Of a stretch of DNA of 64,000 nt, positions 47,320 through 59,027 are shown piece after piece. Both the position numbers and the translations under genes were made by a program. How positions within the stretch are numbered: position 1 is the stretch's first letter; the number at the start of each line of letters is the position of its first letter. The stretch is from Scolanthus callimorphus (taxonomy: Eukaryota; Cnidaria; Anthozoa; Actiniaria; Edwardsiidae), in the NCBI GenBank assembly GCA_033964015.1, contig CM066917.1, forward strand, positions 29,463,951-29,527,950, written 5' to 3'. Below the pieces are notes generated by a model. It was given only the letters and a program-made list of their open reading frames with translations. It was not told the DNA's origin and ran no database searches.

Positions 47320-47373
47320 TGAGTCCATTACTCCCCATCAAGAGTAAGAGTAAGAATCTCCCATATCAGGTCC
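47320..47373. repeat. Stub of the 51-bp minisatellite, left of the retrotransposon
   Basis: gagtaagaatctcccatatc and aggtcc match the unit at 15435-16718. The array resumes at 51069 on the far side of the retrotransposon. Confidence 0.85.
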
Positions 47374-50300
47374 ACTTCACTCACTTCACTTTATTTTTAT
47401 TGATACACTTTGCTGTTAGCAATATTTTTGTATCGCGCAATTGCATTTTTATAATAATTTACAAAAGGGCCTCAAAAGCCGCCACCTTCGGGCTCATGGC
47501 AACAACCTCCTCAGGCAAACTGTTCCAGTCCTCTACGGTCTGTAAGATAAAACTATATTTCAGAACGTTTGTTCTTGCAAATGGCTTTCTGAAAAAGCGC
47601 GAGTGCATGTGACGAGACTGGCGGAGAGGCCGTTGTAGAGTGTCTACTTCGGGCAGAGCAGCCAGGCCTTGAAGTCCTTTGTTGAAAAGCGAGAGCCTTG
47701 AGCGCTTCCGGCGGTCCTTCAATGGCCTCCAGTTGAGAGATGTCATCAGAGCGGCAACTGCACCCTCAGAATAGTTGGTGTAATCGGAGCAGACAAATCT
47801 AGCGGCCCTCCTCTGAACCTTCTCGACCTCGGCAGATAGACTAGCCGTGTAGGGATCCCACACTTCACAGGCGTATTCTAGGATAGGTCTCACGAGACCG
47901 TTGTACGCAGACTCTTTCACGTCGCGATGACAGAATGACAGATTTCTCCTTAGCAGCCCGAGTACCTGGTTGGCACGTTTGGTTATTATAGCAACATGCC
48001 GATTCCACCTTAGATCAGATGTTATAGTTAGACCAAGGTACTTAGTCTCAGTGACCGAGTCGAGGGGCGTGCCTTTCAGATGGTATAAGAAAGGGATATT
48101 GTTACGTGTCTTACGGGATATCCTCATGGTCTTACATTTAGTAGGTTCAAACTTCATGGACCACTGTTCAGCCCATGAGCCGAGCCTAGAGATATCCCTC
48201 TGCAGGAGTTCACAGTCAGCACTGGTGCGCACAGTTCGATAGCAAATGCAATCATCAGCAAATAGGCGTATCTCTGAGTCGATGTCATTTACTATATCAT
48301 TAATAAAGATATTGAACAATACTGGACCTAGCACTGTTCCTTGAGGGACGCCTGATTGTACACGAGACCATCCACTTTTTGCACCGTTCACAACCACCCT
48401 TTGAAAGCGATCCCTTAGAAATGCGTCTAACCAGCGGAGGGTTTTTCCAGATATTCCGTAGCCTCGCAATTTAGACTTCAGACGCTCATGGGGAACACTG
48501 TCAAAAGCTTTGGCGAAGTCCAGAATGAACGCGTCGGTCTGAAAGCCTTTGTCCAAAGCACACGCCCAGTCGTTGATCACATGGCATAACTGTGTCACGC
48601 AACTGTGTAGCGCCCTAAATGCATGTTGTCGGTCAGTAAGAATTTTGTAGTGGTCGATGTGGGCCATCAGATTTGAGCAAACAATGTGCTCAAGCATCTT
48701 ACAAACAACGCTGGTTAGTGATACAGGGCGGTAATTGCCGGCGTCGGACCTATTCCCTTTTTTAAAGATTGGACATACATTGGCTAATCGCCAGTCCCTT
48801 GGGAGTTCGCCTGCGTCAAGGGATCTCTGGAAAATGGACTTGAGAAAGGGAGCGACGGCAGGGGCAGCTTCTTTAAGGACTTTTGGGCTGATTTCGTCGG
48901 GCCCTGCTGCCTTTGTAATTTTCAGATTGTCGAGGAGCTTGTGAACACCAGCCTCCGTAACAAAAATGTCGGACATAGATGGAAAGAGAGGTCGAATGAG
49001 AGGAATAGCGTTGAGCTCTTCGCTTGAAAAGTTCGCTCTGAACTGTTGGTTTAGCACTTCAGCTTTCTCCGTGTCCAATTCAGCTGAGCTGCCCGTGGGC
49101 GTGGCTAGAGGAGGCATTGACTGATTATCCTTTCTTTGCGATCTTATATACCGCCAGAACGGCTTGGGGTTGCTTTTGACGTCACCAATGATATTATTGA
49201 CATACTCGTTGCGAGCCTTACGCAAAGCAGTAGTAAGCTTCCGCCTCATGTTCCTCCACAAAGTGCGCAGTCTTGCACTACCAGTTCTTTTAAACTTTGT
49301 ATGTAGTCTGTTCTTTCGGCGGACTAGTTGATGTAGGCGTGGGGACATCCAGGGAAGTTTATCTCTACCGCTGACCAGCTTAGAGGGTATGTTCGTGTTC
49401 ACCGACTCCAGCAGTTTCCCCTTGAAAAGGTTCCAATCTTCCTCTATTGATCTCGTGCCAGCGAGGAGGTAATTGCGGTAAAAAGTGTCCATGTCTGCTC
49501 TTATGTTGTCGTAGTTTCCTTTATGATATTGATAAATTTTGCGCTTCGCCTTTCGCTGCAGCTTGACAGACGACATAATAGAGCAACCCACAGCGTGGTG
49601 GTCACTAAACTTTGCCGGAGATCTTACATCAATAGCCAGCCCGGGCCTGTTTGTCATTATCAGATCAAGTATGTTTTCTCCGCGTGTCGGGAAATCAACA
49701 AGTTGTTCCATATAGTGATCATTCAAAATGTCAATAAGAGCGAGCCCCTCCGATGGCGTGAGGTTGCTGCCGTTCTTATTGAGACAATTGTCCCAATCGA
49801 TATTTCTAAAGTTCAGGTCCCCCATTACGTGGATTGCGGGCTCTTTATCCGCGCGGTGACTCCTGATCACATGGTCAAGTTGGTTGCCCAGGCAACTAAG
49901 TTCATCAATGGGTTGCTCGGGTGGGCGATAGAAACTACAAAAGTAATGCGTCTGGTTACCTAGCTTAATATTGGCCCATACACTTTCTCCTGAGTCACTA
50001 ATAGGACAAGCAACCGGGGTTAGTTCGGATTTAATAGCGAGGAGTACACCCCCACCCCCTAAGATGCGATCCTTTCTGAAAACTGAGTAGTTAAGCTCTG
50101 ATGGAAAAAGCTCAGAATCAGTGACACTGGAGTCAATTTTCGTTTCCTGTAGTGCAACAACATCAGGGCTATTAGCATCCAAGAATGCCTGTAGATCGAC
50201 TTTTTTCCCCCTTATGCTATTCATGTTAGCACAAAACAGTGATATTTTGTCCCGCCGATCACGGTAGCCCGTACTAGAATTAACTGGATCTCGGCGCTGT

Positions 50301-51068
50301 GGGGTAGATGTTAGACCCGGAGAAAAAGATGACACCTGGTCTAGAGATTCATCAAGGACCGAAAAGTTATTGGCAGATAAGAGATCACTTGATATGCCCT
50401 CAAAGTACGAAGTTGAGAAGTTCGGGAACAGACAATTACGACATAACCAAACCAAGCTGGAGTTGTTTTGAAATCCGAGTATGAACTTGTTGACATGAAA
50501 ATGCATTTTTTATGATACCATAGGAGGCATTGTTCACATTCAATCGCTGGTTGATTAGATCTGACTGACTTCGTGCAAACACCACATGGGAATTTACCAG
50601 GGCCAGGGCTTTTGTTGACACTTGTGTCTCCAGCCAGCACTAATAACAAGATAAGATATCTTGATTTCGATCCCGAGTAATGGTCTTTCACGGCGAGAAG
50701 TCGAAGAGTATTACGCCGCAAGGACTCCACCAATAGCTCTTTATCGTTTCGTGATCTAAGCTCGCGGAAAGGGCTTGGATGTAAAGGCCCATTGTTCGGC
50801 AACTCCCGTGGGATTAATATTGGTTCTGGAACAATATGCCCAAGAGCTAAACCAACTAGCAGAAGTTGTAACGCGTAGATGTTCATCCTGCTACATATAA
50901 GATAGTAATAAACCAGTAGGTCGGCCTAAAGTGTTGCCCTAATCCTTAGAATGATCTTGATATTAACTTGAACCGTACTGCTCCCTTGAATGATGTATCC
51001 AGAACAGAAAAGTACGGAGCCGAGATAGGCACGGCTAACGGGCACGAGCATGCGCGTTCGTTATCCGT
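47374..51068 (-). mobile_element. CR1/L2-like non-LTR retrotransposon, near full length
   Basis: A 3.7-kb unit on the minus strand lies within the 51-bp minisatellite, flanked by GGTCC on both sides (47369-47373, 51069-51073), though this may be array text and not a target duplication. The 3' tail (minus strand) is ataaaaataaag followed by tgaagtgagtgaagtgg, a short tandem tail typical of CR1/L2-type elements instead of poly-A. Coding region 47459-50886, one frameshift. Confidence 0.85.
47459..50886 (-). CDS. Retrotransposon polyprotein: PHD finger, AP endonuclease, reverse transcriptase
   Basis: Two overlapping frames (50886-50341 and 50506-47459, the latter 1015 residues) form one protein. 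The N-terminus has hydrophobic stretches, then LVLAGDTSVNKSPGPG, resembling a degenerate 2A-like GDxxxNPGP motif. A PHD zinc finger starts CGVCTKSVRSNQPAIECEQC, WYHKKC and finishes LVWLCRNC in the second frame, so a base is missing near 50470. The AP endonuclease follows (NMNSIRGK, LQETKI, MGDLNFRNIDW, SDHHAVG), then the reverse transcriptase (YRPVSLTSVV, AFILDFAKAFDSVPH, SGVPQGTVLGPVLFNIFIND, LFADDC, about residue 746-751 of the larger frame). All catalytic motifs are intact, implying a recent insertion. Confidence 0.93.
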
Positions 51069-51200
51069 GGTCCGTCCCCATCAAGAGTCCATTATTAAGA
51101 GTAAGAATCTCTCATATCAGGTCTCTCCCCATCAAGAGTCCATTACTAAGGGTAATTCAGAATCTCCTATATCAGGTCCCTCCCCATCAAGAGTCCAGCG
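51069..51200. repeat. 51-bp minisatellite remnant, right of the retrotransposon
   Basis: About 2.5 units (gtccccatcaagagtccatt and relatives) of the same array as 15435-16718. This marks the far edge of the duplicated desaturase segment. Confidence 0.88.
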
Positions 51201-51485
51201 ATTTATTAATTGACATAAATAATGGAAGTCATTACATTTTGTGATCAAGGCAAACCTTACGTAGAAAGTGAGGACAAAATTTAAAGTGCAGACGAAGTTA
51301 CATAAATGACAAAATTAACCTTCAGCGAAGGAAAAATCTAGTAAAAATACATATATTTTATTGCGTTTCGGAATGTTCGCTTGGGAAATCTCAGCTTTTC
51401 CCATGGATGAGTTTCTTCGGACATTTCTTGTGGGGGTTTAAATGGTCGGTCTAATGGTATACGCCGCTGTGTTGATGAAAAACGG

Positions 51486-51874
51486 TCCATATAGTGCACT
51501 CAGACGGGTCCATATAGTGCACTAAAAACCGGTCCATATAGTACATAGTACACCAAGACCGGTCCATATAGCGCACTAAGACCAGTCCATACACTGCACT
51601 AAGACCGGTCCATATAGCGAACTAAGACCGGTCCATATAGTGCAGCAAGATCGGTCCATATAATGCACTAAGACCAGTCCATATAGTGCACAAGACCGGC
51701 CCATATAATGCACTACGAACGGTCCATATAGTACACTAACACTGGTCCATATAATGCACTAAGACCAGTCCATATAGTACACCAAGACCGGTCCATATAG
51801 TGCACCAAGACCGGTTCATGTAGTGCACCGAGACTTGGTCCATATATTGCACATAGACTGGTCCACATAGTACA
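51486..51874. repeat. ~23-bp minisatellite in the P450 3' UTR
   Basis: About 17 copies of ggtccatatagtgcactaag with small variants. On the minus strand it follows directly on the P450 stop codon, whose own context ttggaccggacttag is homologous to the unit text ggaccggtcttag. The array is therefore the start of that gene's 3' untranslated region. Confidence 0.92.
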
Positions 51875-54800
51875 CTAAGTCCGGTCCAAGAAAGAGATCT
51901 GTACATCTTTGTCTGGTGATAGAAGCCCTTTCACGATCGGTTCCACATCATTCTTGGATTCTAGATAGAAAAGCTGTGAAACCTGGTGAGAAAAGAAACA
52001 CACAGACAATATATTTTTACTCGACATTGGGGATTTTTCTTACCTTTCAGAAAACCAGCATCCGTTACAGTTGTTTTCACAATACTTTTCCGCGCCGGGT
52101 TTCGAAGTTTATTCCTGTGTTCCCAAAGGTTCCCGAATTCCCAACCAAGTTCCCAAAGCAAGTTCGTAACTTCCGCACATCTATTGTTGGGAAATTTTGT
52201 TTAGAATCGAATGATGATCTCTTTTTTGTGGGAATTGTGGACAAGATATCATACGATGCAAGTATATTCAAAGTATTCATTCGGTAGTTCCGCCGAAAAG
52301 CACTCAAAAAGGCGACATCGCCCTCGTCGCTGCGCAACCGGTGCAATGTCGCTTTTTTGTGCTATTTTCTTAGCGGAATTTAGCCTCTCGACGCTTTGAA
52401 TAATCCTATAGAATACTTGGATGCTAGCTGATTAGGCTTCTTTGGCACTGTGGTCTCTGAATATTGAAAGGCTTGAACTGGTTTTTATCTGAATTTTCCA
52501 TCTGAGATGCCTAATTGCGGAGTTAGTTGGGAACTTGGTAGCGAACTTCGGAACCTTTGGGAAAACGACGCAATTGACCAACACTGTGAGAAGTGTATGG
52601 TTTTCAGTCAGGAAATTTGCAATCCACTTACCCTAGAAATTAGCAAATGCATCTCCAGTTCTGCAATGCGACGGCCTATAAAACAGCAACCACATAACAA
52701 AAGTAAATAAGAATTCTGCAAGCCGTCGCCATGATGGCAGGGACTAACTTACCCAGACACATACGGGTCCCGTGTCCAAACGGAAGCATGGCATAGGCAT
52801 GGTGTTTAGGATGAGTGTTATCCCCTCTAAGCCATCTCTCAGGTCTGTACTCCAGGGGCATGTCAAAAATTGTGGAATCCCTGCCCATCACAAACAGGGG
52901 AAACCTTACCATTGTCTGCAAGAAAGTGGGAGATCATGCATTAGGGGCCTGTCACCTGAGAACGCACCAGAAACAGGAAACACCTGTAAATATAAATATA
53001 ATTTGGACGAGAAGCTTTCAATATTGCGATGATAGATACATACTCCCTTTGCTATGAGGTATCCTCTGATAACAGTGTCCTCAGGAAGAAATCTGGCATT
53101 TTCTTGCGCCACAGGATACAGTCTCAAGGGGAAAAAAGAAATGAGTGAAAATGTTTAAAAAATCGCTCTCACCATTTGTCTGAACAACTTGCCAAAATGC
53201 TGTGGCATTATTAAGAAGTAATCATGTTCGTATTATTGTTTGCACATCGATCCTTTCCCTCCATCTTTTTTTCCGTTTTCCCATTTTCTCCTAACCTAAA
53301 GTGGTGGATCCAGATTTTACTTTTTTTTAGGGGCTTCCATTTCTTCTTCACTCTTTCGAATACTGATACTGATAATTATTATACATTGTACTCACTATAT
53401 CGATTCTGATTGGCTAAGAGCGTGCGCTTTACTTTGGGAATCTCGCACTTTGAGGGTCTCCAAGAATCAGCATGCAGATTCTTCAAGAATCAGCTACCTG
53501 ATTCTTGATACGCGCGCAATGCATCATGGGACTGGAGCGCTTTCCCTATTTTAACGAGGCGCTTGTGCAAAATAAATTGCTTGACAGAAATAAAAGTATT
53601 TCTACTGAATCAATGTATAATAAAACAATTATTGAATTCGGTTTTTGTGATCTCCAGAATAAACAATATCTCGCCAAGTGGAATCAGGCTCGGCCTCACG
53701 GCCTCGCCTGATTCCACCTGTCTCGACATTGTTTATTCTGGAGATCAAAAACCTCATCCAATAATTGCTTATAATATATTAGTATTAATATTAATATATT
53801 GTCAGTGAGCGGTCAGGGTATCACAATAACATCCTCATTGTTCTGTTGCTCAAGCGGGTCCTGTGGAACCCTTGGAACAAAATAAAACCTTCTCACAATA
53901 AAACCTTATTGGCCTACCTAACAGATGTTCTTGGACTGAGGTCGTTTCCCCTCCTGCCACTTATCAAATTTCACTAAACTCACTCCCCCTCCCCCCCACT
54001 TTGCCATACAATTGTCTCTAATAAGCCTCTAGCCCATTCAAAATCTGTGCTGCTGGACAGAGCGGAAATGACCTGTTTAGATCACTAAATTTCAAATAAT
54101 AAGGTCAGGTTAACTCAGATAAGCTTGATTTTTTGCATACAGACTCCTTGTCTAATTAAAAACAAAATATCAAAAATGACTTTTTTCTAATGGATCCGTC
54201 TTTGAGATATTAGGCATTAAACATTGGTTTCTGTGCCATTTTATGGGAGAATTAGTACTTTGATCAGGAATTCTGCAAACTTTGGTCAATCATATCTAAA
54301 ATTCATATTCTTCAATTTTCTTAAAAATTTGGAATTAAGCTTTTAGCCATAGAAACTCTTTGTATACGGAATCTTGAGCTTATATATTGAAATATGGCGA
54401 AGTTAGACATTTCATTTTGGTCATTTCCGCTCTGTCGTGATGCTGTTCATAGCTACTTGACAATAAGTTAAGCATCCATGATGGTATAAGACAACAGGAC
54501 AGCCCACAATGTACCTCAAAGTCTCCTTGATACAGGCTCGTAAGTAAGGCATTTTTTGGATGGCGGCAGACGTGGCAAGCTCATCTGGTTTGAGAACTGA
54601 CGTTACCTCTTGGTGCAGTAACTCTTGGACTTCTGGATTTTTAGCCAGACAGTACATGGTCCAGAGACTGGTATTGGAGGTCTAGTATAGGAAAGAACAA
54701 ATGTTTTAGCCTACCATGAAGTGAACAATATATGAGGTAATATTGTGCACACTGTTGTACATTTTAAAACCATAACTGTGGGATGTTAAAACCAGCCAAT

Positions 54801-57715
54801 AATTATTAAAATTATTATTTAAATAATTATTAATATGCAACCATGAAGAACAAAAGAAAACATTTTCCATAATGCAAATACAATACTCCTACAGTTTCTT
54901 GATCTGCAAATGATCTTCAAATCTGAAAATCTGCAAGTTGATGAAAATCAATCCACACTTACCACTGAAGAGAGCAAAATGTCAAGTTTCAGGGTACCCT
55001 GCGAGCAGTGATTTCCTCCTCTCTTAGGCCGGCGGCTAGCGAGGGAGAGAAACCACTGCGAGCGACCGTTTGGTTTTCCATCGAGTAACGCAAGTCACAT
55101 CTGGCGTCACATCTGGCGCTAATGGACATAACACATGGGACTTGACCTTTCGCGTGACAACTTCCAGCTAGACTTTCAGCCAGTTTTCCATAGTTTTCCA
55201 TCTCCGAAGTGTTAGAATTTCCTCCAAAACATACAGTTAAGCTTACTATTGCTTGTAGAAATTTATTATGCCGTGTTTGGAGCTTTATTTCTGTGCGAGT
55301 TTGCTTTTTCGTGGCTTCTTTGGATTCATGGCGGTTTCAACTGTTGATTAAATATGTCAACACGTACCAGTGTCAAACGGGATTAAAACCGGTTTTACTG
55401 CTTTTGAGTTAATTTATTCATCCAAGTTCGAGGACGGCGCTAAACGGTCGCTCGCAGTGGTTTCTCTCCCTCGCTAGCCGCCGGCCTAAGAGAGGAGGAA
55501 ATCACTGCTCGCAGGGTAGTTTCAGGGGAAAATGTTGTACATTTTTCAAAATTAGGCCCAAATTTGTGAAATGTAATGTTTGTCCCTTACATCTTGCAAC
55601 TTCTCAGGGCTGATTCTTCACCATTTTTCAACCTTTTCAGGGGTTTCAATAAGTTTTGAAGTAGCACGCTAAATTTTGGGTAGGCGGCTGGTTTGGGGTT
55701 CCCATACGAAGGCTGTAAGGCCGGAGCCTTCTATAAGGGGGGTATGGGGGCATGGCCCTTGGGAAATTTTGAAATTTCGGTAGCAGAAAAGCCATTTCCT
55801 GCATTTTGAGGGCAAGATAATTGCAGATTAATTTACAGGGTTTTGAAGTTGCTGGCGGTCAGCAGTGAACTAGACGGCACTTCACCGCCGGTAGCCGCCT
55901 TCTATTGAAACCCCTGCTTTTGCAGTCAAACTTGGCAACTTTTCAGTGTGCTAATTCTCAGTCAATGGATTGTCAACTTGCTGATTTCAAATTAATTAGG
56001 AAATTAACCAGTACAGGCAAGATAAATCACGCACCGTTTCCACGGCAGCCATTAAAATTTCCACCAGATTGCTCATTATGTCTTCCTGGGATAGCTTCTT
56101 ACTTGCCAATAAGAAGGTCAAGAACTCAGCCCCTGTATCTTCACTAATTTCCTCTCCTCTCTGAACAATTTCACGGAGCTTTTCTTGGACACAGTTGTCA
56201 GTAAACTGGTATAAAACATCCATGCATTCATAAAATGCAGTTATGCCTTTGGTTTTGTAGATTTTAGCCATAAATGCTGGAGTGAATACAAGAGTTGTCA
56301 ACAAGGAAAACACTGTTTCAACTGCATGGATAAATTCTTCAGCATCTTGAGATGGAATTTTTGAGAGAACACCCAGCCGTTTCTCAAACAACACTATTGC
56401 AACAGCTGTGAATAGTAATAAATACAAATTTTGTTAGTTACACTGTTAGTAACACTTTCAAGCATATGACGAATTCTGAGCTCACAGATGGGACTTGAAC
56501 CTGCCATGTTTTAGCGCTTATACAAACTGAGAACTCTGTGGGGAGCAGGTCAAGATTTTATAAGGTAAATCATAAACCAGTATGGTATGCATGAAGTGAT
56601 AGATCAGTTGTTTCATCCTTTCAATTATTAACTGATGGGTATAAAGATAACTACCCTGCGAGCAGTGATTTCCTCCTCTCTTAGGCCGGCGGCTATCACT
56701 GCTCGCAGGGTAAAAGATAACTGGGTAACAAAGACTCCTTGCGTCTGTGTCCTTTCTCTCTCTCTTTCCAGCCCATCCCCAAAAATACTTAGGAGAAAAA
56801 TTCCTCAACTAATCCCTAATTCTAATTTTGATCATATAAGATGTATGGGATCATACAACTTACTACATACCACTCTGTGACTACCTTACATTCTAAAGCC
56901 CATTTGAAGAGTTCCTTTTGTAGCATTGGCACTGTTTTATCACTTGTTGTAGCACGTAGTTCATTCATGTGGTCTATGATGTCGTGTGTTATGGTTGCCA
57001 GCTCGGGAGCATATGCAGCAACAACTTTTGGTTTCAACATTTTCTTGTTTAACACTGATCTTACTCTCAACCATTCTTCTCCAACTCTGCACATGCAAAA
57101 AAGAATTGAAGGAGTGTTATACCCAAGGTAATTTAAAATTGTACTTGCTATATCTGGGGGTTATTAAGGGGGTTCGATGCTAATTTATGCAGATCATTCT
57201 GAATAAATTATCTATCTACAAAAAATACCTGGCTACGGGCCTGTATGAGAAAGATGATGCACTTACAGTGTAAATACTCCCTGAGCTTGCTTTCTGTCTT
57301 TCTTGTACTGCATCCACAATGGGAGCTGGGGTTCTCTTTGAGGGTACTTCCCTTCGTTGAGAAATGCTTCACGTACATCAACTGGGTCCGTCAAAAATAC
57401 GGTTCTAAACGGACCGAGACGTTCACTAAATATTGTCCCAAATTGCTTCCTCCATTCTTGCTGCCTTAGATGCATTGATTTCATCCCATCTTTGCCGAAA
57501 TAATGGAGAATCGATGTCAAACCAGGGCCAGGAATTTCGCTGTAAGGTTTAGCTTGTTTTGCTTCGTCGCTGGAAACTCCGGATACAGTCGATTGACGAG
57601 AAATTCTCTGAAAATTCGTGGGCAAAACGGGGAGTACACTTCTTTTCCAGTCAACGTGCAAGCGTTTTGACAAGTGCGAAGTGAAAGGAACATGTATTTT
57701 TGAGGAAAAAGCCAT
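51875..57715 (-). CDS. Mitochondrial-clan cytochrome P450 (CYP27/CYP24-like)
   Basis: Heme monooxygenase; the mitochondrial clan hydroxylates sterols and related lipids using adrenodoxin. Exons: 57267-57715, 56890-57086, 56035-56405, 54515-54681, 53044-53122, 52753-52915, 52632-52675 and 51875-51960. Phases agree throughout except that a short exon (3n+1) is missing between the last two. An Arg-rich N-terminus fits a mitochondrial presequence before [16 protein letters not shown]-helix [16 protein letters not shown]-helix CIKETLR (ExxR), YRPERW, heme loop [10 protein letters not shown] with the Cys ligand. The C-terminus is [14 protein letters not shown]. The start is the first ATG of the long exon. 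Substrate unknown. Lies 1.3 kb downstream of TTLL9 on the same strand; introns hold two MITEs and a foldback. Confidence 0.92.
52285..52381. repeat. Small foldback in a P450 intron
   Basis: ttccgccgaaaagcactcaa and ttgtgctattttcttagcgg form imperfect arms, with aggcgacat / atgtcgct pairing inside and a gtcgctgcgc loop. Surrounding 52109-52562 has further inverted text (ggttcccgaattcccaacc / ggttgg-type), suggesting an older host element. Confidence 0.5.
53626..53767. repeat. Foldback element in a P450 intron
   Basis: caattattgaattcggtttt and the right end aaaaacctcatccaataatt are inverted, with gatctccagaataaacaat / attgtttattctggagatc exact complements and gtggaatcaggc / gcctgattccac nearer the centre. 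The loop is ctcggcctcacg. Confidence 0.85.
54995..55518. mobile_element. 524-bp MITE, TACCCTGCGAGC family, 9-bp duplication
   Basis: Inverted ends of about 76 bp start TACCCTGCGAGCAGTGATTT and include cttaggccggcggctagcg. GTTTCAGGG flanks both sides exactly (54986-54994, 55519-55527). No coding sequence; the duplication length fits a Mutator-like family. It is inserted in a P450 intron between the exons 54515-54681 and 56035-56405. Confidence 0.95.
55528..56034. other. P450 intron remainder, degraded repeat text
   Basis: Contains strings such as gccggagccttctataaggggg and ggcatggcccttgg that look like an old repeat, but no paired termini were found. No exon seen. Confidence 0.35.
56652..56712. 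mobile_element. 61-bp micro-MITE of the same family
   Basis: Consists of the left terminus TACCCTGCGAGCAGTGATTT through cttaggccggcggct (43 bp) joined directly to the last 18 bp of the right terminus. AAAGATAAC flanks both sides exactly (56643-56651, 56713-56721). It is an internal-deletion derivative of the 524-bp element with its own 9-bp duplication. Confidence 0.95.
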
Positions 57716-59027
57716 TGAATTGATGATTTTCTATCGTAGAACTCGAGTTGAGCTCCAGTGTCTGAGCGTCCCAGACTTGGATATGACTTGGATTGGAGCA
57801 TATACCATGACGTCACGTGTTTACCCCGAGCGCAGCGTGGAATTCCAGGTGGGTACCCTATGGTAGGAGCAAAATCAATTTCCAGCCGATGAGTAGCAAC
57901 TTTTCTGCAACTTTTAAGCACTTTTATCGGCAACTTTTGAGCAATTAATCGGCAACGTGTGCCGAAGCCTACATATGGGTCTTCTAAAATGAAATTCCAA
58001 GTAAGTGGTAATGATCAAAAGTTGACTGGAATTCCAGGGTCGGTAGGCCAGGGCATCACAGAATATCCGAGGTGGGTTGCTTAATACTGCCCATGTTTGG
58101 CAGCTCTCCAAAATACCAAGCGACTTTTTCGGTAGCAAAAAAGTAGGAACCTTTACATGTCAAGAATCTGTCAGCAACAGGTCACACGAGAAAAACGCTC
58201 TCACCCTCTCTGAACCATTCTCGACGAGCCGGGGAGCTCTGGGTTCGAGGATGCCTCTGAACTATTTCGAAACAGGAGTATGGGCTGGTCACGTTTCACC
58301 CAGAAACGGGATGGGGTCCCAGCGTAAAATTAAGCTCTACACTTTTATGAAAACAACAGTAACCGAAATGGACAGTGTGGTCACCACCAGGCAAGAGGAC
58401 CTCGGAAGTTGTATTATTTCCTGTGATAGAGTGTTGGAAGACAAACCCCAGTAAGTGTGGCCTTTTTTTCATGTGTAACTTTATTTACAGTACAAGATAG
58501 AATCCCAGTCCCCCGATATGTTTATAACATTGTACATTGTATCAACTGTTTTTGCCAGCTTATATTTACAATTAATATACCAAGACATATGTGTTTGGCA
58601 CCCAGTCAGCTCTTTTTCACTGCTTGCGCTGTCTTGAATACTTGCTTTATTTGCTTTTCTCTGTCGTAATTATAGCAACCTGGGGAAAAGTCATTACATA
58701 GTGCGGTTAGTTAAAAGAGGATATGTATGTGTTACGGTATATGAATAACTTCGTAAGTAGAACTCCAATTACATGTAATCATCCCCAGATCACTTAGATC
58801 GACTCGATAACTGCAAACTTTGAAAAAAGCTCATCCCAACTAGATTTCAAAAACTCATTGTTGTCATCCATTTCCATCCGCTCTTTAATAGGTCCATGAA
58901 GCCTTCAGTCATGATAGCTTCGTAGTTAAAAGTATTTTGGCTAGGCGATCAGTTATATCACCAACCGGGATCACCAAGTGTGCTAAAATCATGATACACC
59001 GCTCCTCTCACGATGAAATGGTTTCCC
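57716..59027. other. Intergenic between P450 and TTLL9, no gene seen
   Basis: P450 promoter side and TTLL9 3' flank. Contains an inverted pair tggaattccaggtgggtacc / ctggaattccagggtcggt region (57838-58050). No recognisable coding exon. Open frames such as 58077-58454 show no domain. Confidence 0.45.

Noticed and set aside
51916..52287. 123-residue open frame on the plus strand
   Set aside because: Antisense to the P450 terminal exon and intron; no domain.
58077..58454. 125-residue open frame on the plus strand
   Set aside because: No domain, no splice-bordered neighbours, overlaps inverted-repeat text; judged chance.
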